The notes beneath the pieces were generated by a model. The model saw only the letters and a program-made list of their open reading frames with translations, had not been told where the DNA came from and ran no database searches. A stretch of 64,000 nt of DNA from Hypoxylon rubiginosum. Lineage: Eukaryota > Ascomycota > Sordariomycetes > Xylariales > Hypoxylaceae. How positions within the stretch are numbered: position 1 is the stretch's first letter; every line of letters begins with the position of its first letter. Positions 33,614-44,939 of this stretch are shown piece after piece. The stretch spans positions 1,922,001-1,986,000 of the forward strand of contig CADCXA010000006.1 in the NCBI GenBank assembly GCA_902806565.1. The letters run 5' to 3'. The translations under genes and the position numbers were made by a program.

Positions 33614-36600
33614 TCAAGTCTCCGGAGACTCCAGAATATCCAGAGCCGACTTGAACTTCTCAGACACCTCGCGAACCTATCGTGTAGGAGTTAGAAGATT
33701 GCTTTAAGGTATTTGAAGAAGGAAAAAAGGACTCAAGGAATTTTACTAACATATTCGGAGTCGAAGACCTCGAAGTGGTTGCACGCCACCTCCAACACCG
33801 GAAGCTGGCTCCCTATCAGCCGTTCCCAAAGTTCTATCGACTTGGTCCGGAAGTTTTCATCGCTGAGCCAGGGGTACTCCACATCGCATAATGTCTGCGT
33901 ATCCATGACTTGCGAGCACTTCAGCATCACGCACGGAACATCGTCTACTTGCGGCTGTGGATGGTAGTTTTGCAGCAGCATGGCGTGATGTTGGAAATTT
34001 AGGTCAACTTTGTTCCGGGCCTGCTTCAGAGCCTCGGAGATGACGCGTGGCCCGTTGGATTGCTTCTTCTCCACAACATAGGAGATTATTTCCTGCGGGA
34101 GCCCCTGATGATCTACCGGGGGTGGCGAATCGATGAGTATGACCCCTTTGACGACGCGGCCCAATCGTCGTAGCTGGCGTGAGATCTCAAAGGCCAAGAC
34201 TCCCCCAAAGGACCAGCCTGTTTAGGGTATACGTTATCAGCGGCTTAGTTCATTTCTAATATAGACATCGAAGTTGGCTTACCGCCGAGAATAACCTCTT
34301 GCTCGTTCATCAGATTGGTGCGCTTGATGTATAACTCCGCAAGGTCCTCGAGCCGCTCCGCCTTTGGCGTGGCGGACAGCGGGTCTGAGCTATAGACGCC
34401 CGTAATATCGCGATCGATGCCGCTGATATGCGAGTACATGCTACAGTGGCCACTGCCGTCGTGGAATAGGTAGACGCCACGCTTTGGTGTGCCTTGGGTT
34501 TGGCGCTGGATCACTTTGAGAAAATTGTCGTCCGGAGCTGGTTCAGGGGCTGACTCGGAATCCGAAAAGGTTACATCGACGAAGGACTGGGAGGACGACG
34601 ACGTTAAACTAGAAGTGGGGGTATGAAACTTCTCGGCAAACAAAGCCTCCAACCGGCGGAATGTGAGGTCGGAAATGTTCTCTTTGCTGTCGTCGATAGT
34701 CAGGCCAAATCTCCCCTGAAGCTCATCTGTGAGTTCAATGGATAGCAGCGAGTCGACGCCCAGTGATGCTAGCGGGAGATCCTTCATCCCGTCGACAACT
34801 TGGATCCCGCAGGTTTCAAGCAATAAACTTTCTATCGGAGAGGATATTTCCAGATCATTCGTCGCCGGAGTCGCGGAGAAGCTTACAACGGTTGACGTTC
34901 TTAGCGAGCTCTCCTGTGTCAGGTCCGGCGTCGTTATCTTGTGAAACGCTTCCTGGCCGGCCGCTTTGGAGACGGTAGCCACCAGTTCCTGTAGCGTAGT
35001 GCATCTCTCAACGCTGGATGCGTCAATCTCCAATTGTGGCAATCTGCTGCGAATCGATTGTGCGATCTCGATGAGCATGAGACTGTCGATGCCCAGCTCC
35101 GAAAGCGATGCGTTGCCGGCGGCGTCGATGGAAACCCCACAGGCGTCCCGTATAATGGACTGAATGGTGTCCTCGATCTGGGATTCCGGTTGAGACACGG
35201 GGATCTTCGCTTGAGTAGGAGCCGGAGCTAGCTTTAATGGAGCTGGTCTATGGGCCGGCTCGCCCGCCAAGCGGGAAAGACGGCTACGGAATAATTTTAG
35301 TGGAATTTTCTTGAAGCACGCGCCTTCGACAAACGCCACGATCTTATCATCCGAGTTGATCACGTAAGAATCTGCAATGACAGAATGTCCGAGATCGGTC
35401 AAATTGCAATAGATCGTCATCACCCCGTCGCCTAGATCCTCTGCAGAAGGAAGCATGGCGCGCTCGATGCTGGCACATATGCACGCCACATCGGATGGGA
35501 CGTAGATATTGGCAATGAATCCAGCAGCATGCAGGAGCGTGTCTGAGAAAGCGGGAGGGCAGACAAATTTCTCATCTAACGGCGAGGTTTCCAGCTGGAA
35601 TGTTCCGCAACCTTCAAGCCTAGACTCGCTGATGGCAAGTTGTTTGAGCGTAAGGAATGGACTACCATAGGCGACTACCCGAGGGAAAATGACCTCATAT
35701 ATCGTCTTTGGGGAGAACGAGTCGAAAACAGCGGTAGGGTCAGCATGGATTGTCCGTCGTTGTCTCTTGACATATGCCTCCTTCCGGGTGAAGATATCGA
35801 CAACATCACTGACCGACTTCCGAGTAACGCGTCCGGAAACATGCAGCTGGTCTTGCGATAAACATGAAAACCGGGCCTCTTCGTTGCTCTTCATGTCTAG
35901 CACGGTTTTAAGACTATTCTGGCCCTCCATGTGCTCAGCGTAGACAAGAGGCTTATCGAAAGCAATATCCTCCAAGAGGTGTATCCCAGAGCCTGTGGTA
36001 CCCCGAGCAGCGCTAAGCGCCTCAAGGGCGAGCTCCATGAGGACCGACGCCGGGCAAAGGGGAACACTACCAACGGTATGCGCCTTGATATATTTCGACA
36101 GAGATGCCATATCCGTGGTGAAACTTGTCGGTTGCTGCGACGGATTCTGCTTAATGAGACCAAGGAACTCGAATGACAACTGCGGAGGTTCATCCACCTG
36201 CGCGACTATCTTGCCCGTCTCGGGCTGCGGTTCCCGGAACTGGACGAAGTATTGCGACGTATTTAATGGGTACTTCGGAGCCGCTGGCAAGAATTTGGCA
36301 AACGACCCGTCGTAAACTTCCCTCCAGTTCACGGACCGATTGTGCTGAAACAGAGCGCTCAGGCTGGATGCTAGAGTATCCCACGCCTTATCAGCGGGCC
36401 GTAGCGACGGAAGAAAAGTATAGGGCGCTCGTTTGATCGTTTTTCTGATCATTGATTCCGCTACGTGAAATAATCTGTCAGCTTATACTCTGTTTTAAAA
36501 CTGCTAGGACAATTAACTTACTCGATGGTGAAGGGCCAATCTCCACAAAGTCCAATTCCGCCTCCGGGAAAGACCTTTCGATGTCTTCGATCACGGAGTA

Positions 36601-39600
36601 GAACTGAACAGCATGGCGCGTATGCTCCACGAAATAGCTCGTGTCAACTTTCTCATTGGGGTATAGGAGTTTTCCACGCAGACTTGAACCCACCATGATC
36701 GTAGAATCATGGGTTTCGATGGACGAAGAGCAGGCTTCAAGTTCTTCCCTGATTGGATCCATGGCCGAAGAATGGAATCCGTAAGGAACCTGTAATTGCC
36801 TCGACTTGATTCCATTAGCCGTGCAGTAATCGACGAAGCGAGTCAAAGACTCGACTGGGCCAGCTACCACGATGTCTTCTTGGCTGTTTAAACATGCTAA
36901 GCTAAGCCCGGGGAATTGATTTCCCTGCGTCAGTATAGCTGTGAGTGCCTCCGCAGTGCTCCTACACGACACCATTCCGGATGTGCCCGGAACGCATTTG
37001 GTGCCAATAAGCTCTGCACGCTTTGCAACCAGGAGCAATGCATCCTTGACATCGAGCGTACCGGCTATGGCCAGGGCGGCATACTCTCCGATACTATTTA
37101 ACACAGTTCTATTAGTAACAGAAAAACACCTCTAGGTCTCGGATACTAACCTATGGCCTAGGACAACATCAGGGGTCAATCCCCATTGCATCCACGTTTT
37201 AGCGAGAGCGTATTCCAAGACGAAGAGCGCACACTGCGTCACGATGATATCTTCTTTAGTGTCTTTGGCGATATCGAAGTCGGGCGAATCCGACAGGAAG
37301 GGAGCTACGGTAGGAAATCCGTTCTGGGATAGAATCCTGTCGCATTTCTTGACGATGTTGCGGAACGTAGGGACCGTTGAGAGAACGCCGGCTCCCATCC
37401 CCTTCTTCGCGTGACCCTGGCCCGAGAACACAAAAACGGTCTTCTTGCCGCTTTTACTCTTCGGGCCGCTGGGCTGCGCTTTGGATTGGCGGAGAGAAGC
37501 AAGGAGCTGGTTCAAATCGGTTCCTGTTACGGATAGCCGGTACGCGGCGTACTCTTGCCTCCGTGCATTTGCGGTGTAGCAAAGGTCCTCGATGCGCACT
37601 TCGGGATGAGACTCGATATACGAAACGTAGCTCAGTCTAAGGGACTCGAGAGCTTGTTCGCTCTTCGCAGACAGGTTAAGGACGTGGCAAGTTCGTTTTG
37701 TGCCTTGCTTCTTGTCCTTGCCGTGGTCTCTTGTTCTGCCCCGGTACTCTTCTATTATGAGCGCAGCATTCGATCCGGCAGCGCCAAAGTTGTTTAGAAG
37801 GGCCCTTCGTGGCAACCCGTTCGGAGGTTGTTTCCACTCGATAAGTTGGGTAGGAACTATTTTTCCTTTCATGTTGTCGGCAAGTCTAGGGTTGAGCGTC
37901 TTAAATGACGCCTGAGGGGGTATCTTTTGCTTTTGCATCATCATCAACAGCTTTGCGAGACCTGCAATTCCGGAGGCAGCCTCTGCATGGCCAATATGGC
38001 CTTTTACCGAACTCAGGTATAGTGGATTTTCTGTTGGTCGTGTCCCGAAAATAGTTGTCAAGCTTGAGACCTCTGCGTAATCACCGGCTTGTGTACCTGT
38101 TCCATGTGCCTCGACCACGCTGATACTGTCGGGGTCAGTACGACTTGAGGTCAGGATTTGTTTGAACAAGGCCGCCTGTGTTTCCTTATCCGGGTGAGTA
38201 ATAGACTTGGCTGTTCCGCATTGATTAATGCCAGCACCACGAATGATGCCGTAGATCTGGTCGCCCTCTTCAATTGCGTCTGATAGCTTCTTAAGGACAA
38301 CCATACCGCAACCCTCGGCTCGGCAGTAACCATCAGCGCCTGCATCGAACGGCTTGCACTGCCCGGTAGAATTGAGGAAATGAGCTCGAGAAAGCCCAAT
38401 ATACATCTATACCGTCGGTTAATTGGTGCTTCACGTCAGGGGTAAGCAGGGTTAACACTTACATCAGGGCTAGAAATCACATTAACGCCTCCCGCCAACG
38501 CCGCAGTACACTCTCCGGACCGAAGGGCTTGGCAGGCCTGGTATAAGCCAACAAGAGATGATGAGCACGCCGTATCAACCACCAACGAAGGCCCATGAAA
38601 TCCAAATGCATAAGAGATACGCCCACTCAGAAATGCTCTCAAAGTCCCGGGACTATAGTACACGTCGATATTTTCTCGTAGGTTATCGACATAGTCGCCC
38701 GTTGCAACTCCTACGTAAACGCCAAATGAATCTTTCTGGAAAGTCGGCGTCGAATCGGGAGCGTATCCCGAATCCTCTAGGGCTTCAAGCGCAGCCTGGA
38801 GAATGAGACGTTGTTGAGGATCCATTGATTTGGCCTCGCGAGGAGAAATATTAAAGAAACCAGCATCGAATTGAAATGGATCTTCGAGGAAGTTGCCGTA
38901 CTTGTTCCCAAACTTCCTCGTTGCCGAGGTTGACGATTCATCGTATTGTGATACATCAAATCGCCACGGTGGAATCTAGTTGGTTGTGTTAGCAAAGGTA
39001 TAACTTAGATAGAGCTTTAAGACTCTTACTTCAGAGACGACGGATTTCCCCTTCTCAAGAATATCCCAAAATTGCTCCTTGCCCTTGGCGGAGGGGTAGT
39101 TCATAGACAAACCGACAATTGCTATGCTATCAGACATGTCCTCTTGCTTTAAGTCAGACACATCCTCAATGATAGCTAGCCTAGGGTTAGTTGGTACACC
39201 CTTGGAACTTTGTGCAAGTGCCTTAGTACCAGGGCCTAGGCAGATAATTCGTGATCGAGCTTTAGAATCATGACCTAGGCTCTGGACGACTTCATCAAAG
39301 AGCTTATCACGTGTCCCGCTCCAGTCGCACATATCGACAAATATGCTTCGAAGAGCCGTATCAAGAAGGGTCCGATATTCAACACCCTTAACCGTGCGGT
39401 CCCCGGTGGTCGTCATTCTTAAATGAGCGAGGAGAGAGTTCCAGGTGGGAAAGTCGATTTCTCTTCTCTTCACATCATTCAAAACTTGTGTAACCACATC
39501 TTCCATCCCTGAGCCGCCATGGTAATAGCCGTGCACGTGTGCTCGACGACATTGGACAGAAGGTGGGATAGACTTGGATTTGAATTCCTCTAGAATAGGC

Positions 39601-40341
39601 TCTGGCCCACTTAGGGAGAGGACATCGTCGTCGAACACCGCTGATATTTGGAGTGGATAATCGAGTCCCTGAGACGATAATATGATTAGTATTGATTCTC
39701 TAATACTTTTTGGTATATTGACTCACCGATTGCCGTTGGCTTTGGAACTTAGATAGCGCTGCTTCGACTTCGCTGGACGGCCAGCCAAATGTACAGAGCA
39801 CCCATGCCGAATCCGTCGCATGCTCTCCTAGCATGCCTCGGCAAAACACGGCGGACCTCAACCCTACCCAAAAGACTAGACGAAACCCATGTATGCATGA
39901 GTCCAAAAACTCATTAGAGTCGTAGGATGGATTCGCTGCAGCAAGGGCTGCGGGGATGACTCCGGTGCAGACACCTGTAACTTCGACAACTCGAGGACGT
40001 ATGCCATCGTATGACCCATATGTGATGAGTTCGAGAATTTGTCGGACATATAGGGCTATACTCTGGATGACAGGGTTTGATTGGAACGATTTGGGTGGGA
40101 GTAAGAATAACTCTGGATCTTCGAAGCAATGAACATCTTCGCCCAGAATTTCTTGCTCTTCCGGATTCAGACTGTCATACTCTGATCTGAAAGCCTCTTG
40201 GCATTGCTCTAAGAACAGTTTTAATAAATGTTTCTTCTGGCCCAGATGCTTTTCCAACTTGTTGAATGAATCTCGGTCGGATAAGTGATGCTTCGACCCC
40301 TGCCCCGCAAAGAGAAGGACATCGTTAGGGGCTGTATTCAT
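33614..40341 (-). CDS. Non-reducing polyketide synthase, SAT-KS-MAT-PT-ACP-ACP-TE
   Basis: Builds an aromatic polyketide from acyl and malonyl units. Eight exons: 40341-39727, 39668-39030, 38975-38463, 38406-37151, 37093-36522, 36460-34283, 34217-33751, 33676-33614; 2100 residues, all junctions in frame. Domains and active residues: SAT with GVCTG (Cys125) and VHG (His251); KS from about 385 with DTACSSS (Cys555), EAHGTGT (His690) and a [10 protein letters not shown] motif; MAT with GHSIGEY (Ser1008, split by an intron); PT with His1326 (KAHTVG) and Asp1505 (FSDTLL); two ACPs with Ser1658 (GIDSLM) and Ser1769 (GVDSLL); TE with GWSFGG (Ser1927) and NHFEVF (His2072). There is no C-methyltransferase and no reducing domain. 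Size and domain order are those of orsellinic-acid-type synthases, so a tetraketide resorcylic acid is the best guess. Divergent from the reductase gene across a 563-bp promoter. Confidence 0.95.
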
Positions 40342-40904
40342 GATCGTTGAGGAAGTCTGCTAAAGGTTTTTGGAGACGACCAGGTGAGTGGAAGCTCTTT
40401 CAAGACGATACGACTTCTATAAAAATGGTAGGAAAATGTGCTTTGACTAATCGATATAGGCCATTGCCAGTCTTTGCTCATAGGCGTTGTAAGCCGTGTT
40501 GGTATCCGCACCAGCGACGCATTCCGGACGTTCATATCGGTTTTCTTCCACCCCCCTTCTTCATACTTCGAAATCGCCTCAATTCTCATTTGCCCGTAGG
40601 TATGGCGGTGAAAAGGGGGGGCTCCGACGTTAGACTCGGGTCCGGATGCCGCGTTCCCACCAAGTTCTTACCGAATCTTAGTAAGACCTAGCCACTCTAG
40701 TCTCATTGCAGAGACCGTTATTGGGAGCTGCCATGGACCAGATCCCATGGTAGCAGCGTCGAGTTGGATGAAATAGATCTATGATTTGTAAGACAAGTAA
40801 GCAGTCGGACGTAATTAATACGGATATTAGATTGCGTCAATAAACAGTGAACCTGCCTCGTCCTGGCTTCAGTGCAAGTAAACTCTACACACTCGATTTC
40901 CAGT
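40342..40904. promoter_or_regulatory. Divergent promoter of PKS and aryl-acid reductase
   Basis: 563 bp between two start codons that point away from each other. The cluster motif is near its middle at 40634-40645, about 290 bp from the PKS ATG and 260 bp from the reductase ATG, so one site could serve both genes. Confidence 0.65.
40634..40645 (+). promoter_or_regulatory. Cluster motif ACTCGGGTCCGG in the PKS/reductase promoter
   Basis: Core CGG-GT-CCG. It matches the BBE copy (29183-29194, reversed) over 12 bases. Confidence 0.55.
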
Positions 40905-43900
40905 ATGGGAGATTACCATCAATCTTTCTTCAAGAGGCCCGTGTTTAGCCCAAGGCCATCGAAAAATCCCCTCTTAGAGAGCAACATATCATCGCTCCCA
41001 GATTTAGTTCGATTCAACGCACGGGAAAATCCTCACCATGTTTTCGCTCTCCAATCGGAGATAAACCATGACGAACCAGATGGGACAGGACAGAACACTT
41101 ACAGAGTCTCTCAAATTACGTTTGAGCAGCTAGAGATTTTGACCCGTCGCTGCGTCACTTGGATACGCAGTGCTGTTCCCACACTGGGCGGCAGTGGAGG
41201 TACCGATACGCGAAGTCCAGTTGCACTCTACCTAGAGAGCGATATAGGACTTTTCATTTACCTTGTAGCACTTTTATCTATAGATGTTCCGGTATGCCTC
41301 AGTGCCCCTTTCGAGCTTAACCCTTAAGCAGACTGACTTAGGGGACATAGGTGTTGTTGATCTCGGCGCGCCTCAGTTCACCTAGCGTACTGCATCTCTT
41401 GAAAGAGACAAACGCCGGGACGATTCTCGTATCGCAGAGAACTCAGACTTCTCTATCACAAGATGTCCAAGACTTGGTCAACGTTCAAGTTGTAGAACCA
41501 TATCACGCATTGATAAAATCCGGTACGATCGATGACACCGATAAGACGTGGAAAGATGGTCAACATGGAGACGGGACCGATGTGGGTAGCGTTATACTCC
41601 ACTCGTCGGGAACCACAGGCCTGTAAGTAACAGAAGATTTGTTTCTATCCTGTTTAGTGAGACCTCGTCAGTCAGCAGACCAGTTTCAGAAAAGAACGAT
41701 TCATATCTATGATCACGAACATAAACCGATGCTAACTTACTTGGCTATTATAGACCGAAGCCAATACTACTTACCCAAAGATACCTCCTCGGCTACGCCG
41801 CTTGTCATCAATTCGCTCCTGAAGAATATATAGATTGGGTTAGCTTGTCCACATTGCCATTGTACCATGGCTTTGGGCTTTTGGCACCGTGCCTCAGTCT
41901 TTCAGTCGGCATGACCTGCTGCCTACCACCCGCCTCGGTCATCCCAGCCACCAAGTCGACTTTGGATTTGCTTCGGACGTTCAAGTGTCGGTCGTTGATG
42001 ACAGTGCCTAGCATCGTCGATGACATACTCTCACTCCCAGAGAATGGTGAGCGACAAGCGGCTTTGGAACTCCTCGGTCGACTTGAATTCCTCGCCGTTG
42101 GCGGAGGCGCCCTAAGACCACAGAACGGGTTGACACTAGCCCAACACAAAGTGAAGCTCCTGAATCACTACGGCGCCACCGAGTTAGGTGCTATCGCACC
42201 AATTTTCCGCCCAGGGCCGGATTATAACTGGAGATATCTTCGTCTCCGATCGGACCTAGGTCTCGAACTCCACCCTATTCCTGATTCGGATCGCTTCAGG
42301 CTGGTAGGATTTCCCATTGGATGGAATAAACCTTTCGGAGTTCAGGATGAACTTGAGCGTAATCCAGATTCCCCCTTCGAAGTACGGATTCTTGGACGGA
42401 CTGATGATCTTATTGTCCTTAAGACTGGAGAAAAGGTCCAGCCTCGACAGCTTGAAGAGACTCTCAACGCAGACCCCGCAATTCGGGCAGCCGTATGCGT
42501 TGGGAGCGGTTTCTTTGAGCTTGCTGTCATCATCGATCCAATAAATAAGGACAGCGACGAGGAGTCTTTGAAAGACCATGTGTGGGAGCTCATCACCGCT
42601 GCAAATTCGACACTGGACCACCATGCTCGTATAACATCAAAAGCGGCCATTATCATTAAGCCACGGGGATCATCTATACCCCGATCCGACAAGGGATCCG
42701 TGATGAGGCGGGGCGTACACGAGATCTTCAAGAAAGAGATAGAAGATGCATACGCTGCTATGGAGTCGGAGTCTCTGGGAGAGGGCTTCAAGCTCGATCC
42801 TGCCAACATGGAGGCAGGGGTCAGACACTTGATCGCGGCAGTCGCTAGTAACCGCGTCGATAGCGATACTATGGATCCGAATCAGGATTTCTTCGAGAGT
42901 GGCATAGACTCACTGCAGTCTGTCCTCCTAGCCCGGTTACTCAATTCCGCCTTGCGGACGCTGCAACCAGCAGGTGAGAATGAGATACCAAAAGTGGCCG
43001 TCGACTTCATATACCAGAATTCCTCAATTAGAAAGCTGGCAACCGCAAGTGCACAGCTCGTCAACCCAGAGGATGAGAGCCAGGCTCTTGAACGGTGCGA
43101 CCGTCTTGCCGAGATAACGGCCGTTGCGAATAAGTTCCTTGCGAGAGCGGAGGAGGCTGTAAAGCGTCGGGTAGGGAAACATGTCATTCTCATGACTGGC
43201 TCTACAGGAAACTTAGGAGCCCATACCCTTGCCCGGCTGGCTCGCACTAAGACTGTTAGGAAGATCATCTGCCTCATTCGTAACACTTCAGCCTCTTCGA
43301 CCGACAATACAGCATCGAACCTCCTAGGACGTCAGCAAAGAGCGTTGGAAGCCGCTGGAATCCGCTTCGAGCCTGAAGAGTGGGCGAAGGTAGAACTCCT
43401 TAGTTTAGGGTCAATCTTCGGGAGCGACAAAACAGACAATTCTTCGCAGCTGTCCTACCTTGCTAGCCAAGTCACCCATATCCTCCATTTGGCGTGGCCC
43501 ATGGACTTCCACCGCACCTTGCAGAGTTTCGAGCCTCATATAGAACTAGTGCAGAAGCTAGTTGAGCTTGCACAACATGCTTATGAAACAAGACAAGCGA
43601 TAGAGCCCGTCAGAGTGCTCTTCTCCTCGTCCATCGCCGTAGTCAGGTACGTAGGTGAAACAGAAGGAGACGGCCAAGCACGACAGGTGGTCCCAGAATC
43701 AGCTATGAAGGACCCGCGCGTCTCGGTGCCAATGGGATACGCGGAAGCGAAATGGGTCTGCGAAATGGTCCTCAATCGTATCGGGGAATGCATCCCAGAG
43801 CAGGTCGAGCCTGTGGTGGTGCGCATTGGGCAATTGAGCGGACCAGAAAGAACATCGGGAGTTTGGAAAACCGAGGAGCATTTACCAACCTTGGTGCAAG

Positions 43901-44404
43901 CCAGTCAGAGGGTGGGAGCATTTCCTCTGCTGGAGGGGGTGAGTACTTTCATCAGCGCGAATTGGCTTTTCGAACCGATGATTCAATAGAGATGCTAACT
44001 CTCACATGTAGGACATGTCCTGGATACCAGTTGACCGCGCTGCACGGTCGCTCGTTGAAATGGCATTGCACATAGGCAGTGTGGACCGGTTTGTACACCT
44101 AGAAAATCCAGTTCGCCAGTCCATAAGCGATGCATTTACCATCATGGGCTACGAGATGCGACTCTCCAGCCCTATCCTGATTCCCTATGAAGAATGGGTC
44201 AAGCGGGTAACTGAGGTCGGAGCTATCCGCGGCTTAGAACTATTCTTCAAGGACCATTTTCGGGACTTGGCTGAGGGAGGCGTCATTCTGGACACGACGA
44301 AAGCCCGAGCGCTATCAAAAACCTTGACTGGATCGGGTGGAGTTGGTCGTGAATTGCTTATTGAGTATCTCTGCAGATGGCGACGCGATGGTTTTCTCAA
44401 ATGA
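40905..44404 (+). CDS. NRPS-like carboxylic acid reductase (A-T-R), aryl-acid to aldehyde
   Basis: Expected to adenylate a carboxylic acid, load it on its carrier and reduce it with NADPH to an aldehyde. Exons 40905-41291, 41351-41622, 41754-43938, 44012-44404; 1078 residues. The ATG at 40905 is the first Met in the frame. The A domain carries the nucleotide-loop motif SSGTTGLPK (from 214, across an intron), then NHYGATELG and GRTDDLIVLKTGEK with the catalytic Lys later in the domain. The carrier motif is FFESGIDSLQ (Ser606). The thioester reductase domain starts with TGSTGNLG (701-708) and has the Tyr882-x3-Lys pair in MGYAEAKW. There is no condensation domain. Similar enzymes next to NR-PKSs reduce orsellinic-type acids (for example in ascochlorin and cichorine pathways). 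The neighbouring PKS has its own TE, so a free acid should be supplied. Confidence 0.93.
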
Positions 44405-44939
44405 TGAAATACAGGCAAGTTCTAAGTCATGGCATCTGGGCAGATAGCAAAATAGATAAAGGGTCCGAGCGTTTTCATGTTAGTAATCATGTGGGCCACA
44501 CTTTGACGTGTACTCCGAACTTGCCGAAATCATCTCTGTTCATATGTTCAACTTTCCACACTGCATGTAACTAACCTATAATCAAACCGCCCGAACCGAG
44601 ACTATGTTAGCTACTGAGAATGCAAGAGGATTGAAGGTTGAAAAAGCGAGTGAGGAAGAAGAAAAATATGTTGCTTGGGGGTTTAAACCTGCATAGCTGC
44701 AATACTGAACCCTCCCCCCACAAAACCTGTCTCATAGGGGGTTTGAACCTAGAGGCAAGTACTTCCTAGGCGTATCCCGTACGTAGTACGACCTTGAAAA
44801 AGGCTGAGGTCGCTTAATTCATTTCAAGTCCATGAGTGAGAAAAAAATTACACTGAATAGGTACCTAATCACTATCGTAGAACGCCTGATACATATTGAT
44901 CACAGACTCGTCTGGTTTTCCTAGTCTTCAAACATCATC
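44405..44939. other. Convergent spacer between reductase and monooxygenase genes
   Basis: Two near-identical 14-mers, GGGGGTTT(A/G)AACCT, sit 60 bp apart at 44677-44690 and 44737-44750. Otherwise this is AT-rich 3' flank. Confidence 0.5.

Noticed and set aside
44737..44750. tRNA-like B-box (GGTTTGAACCT)
   Set aside because: No acceptor, D or anticodon arm can be built around it; a second copy 60 bp away points to a simple repeat.
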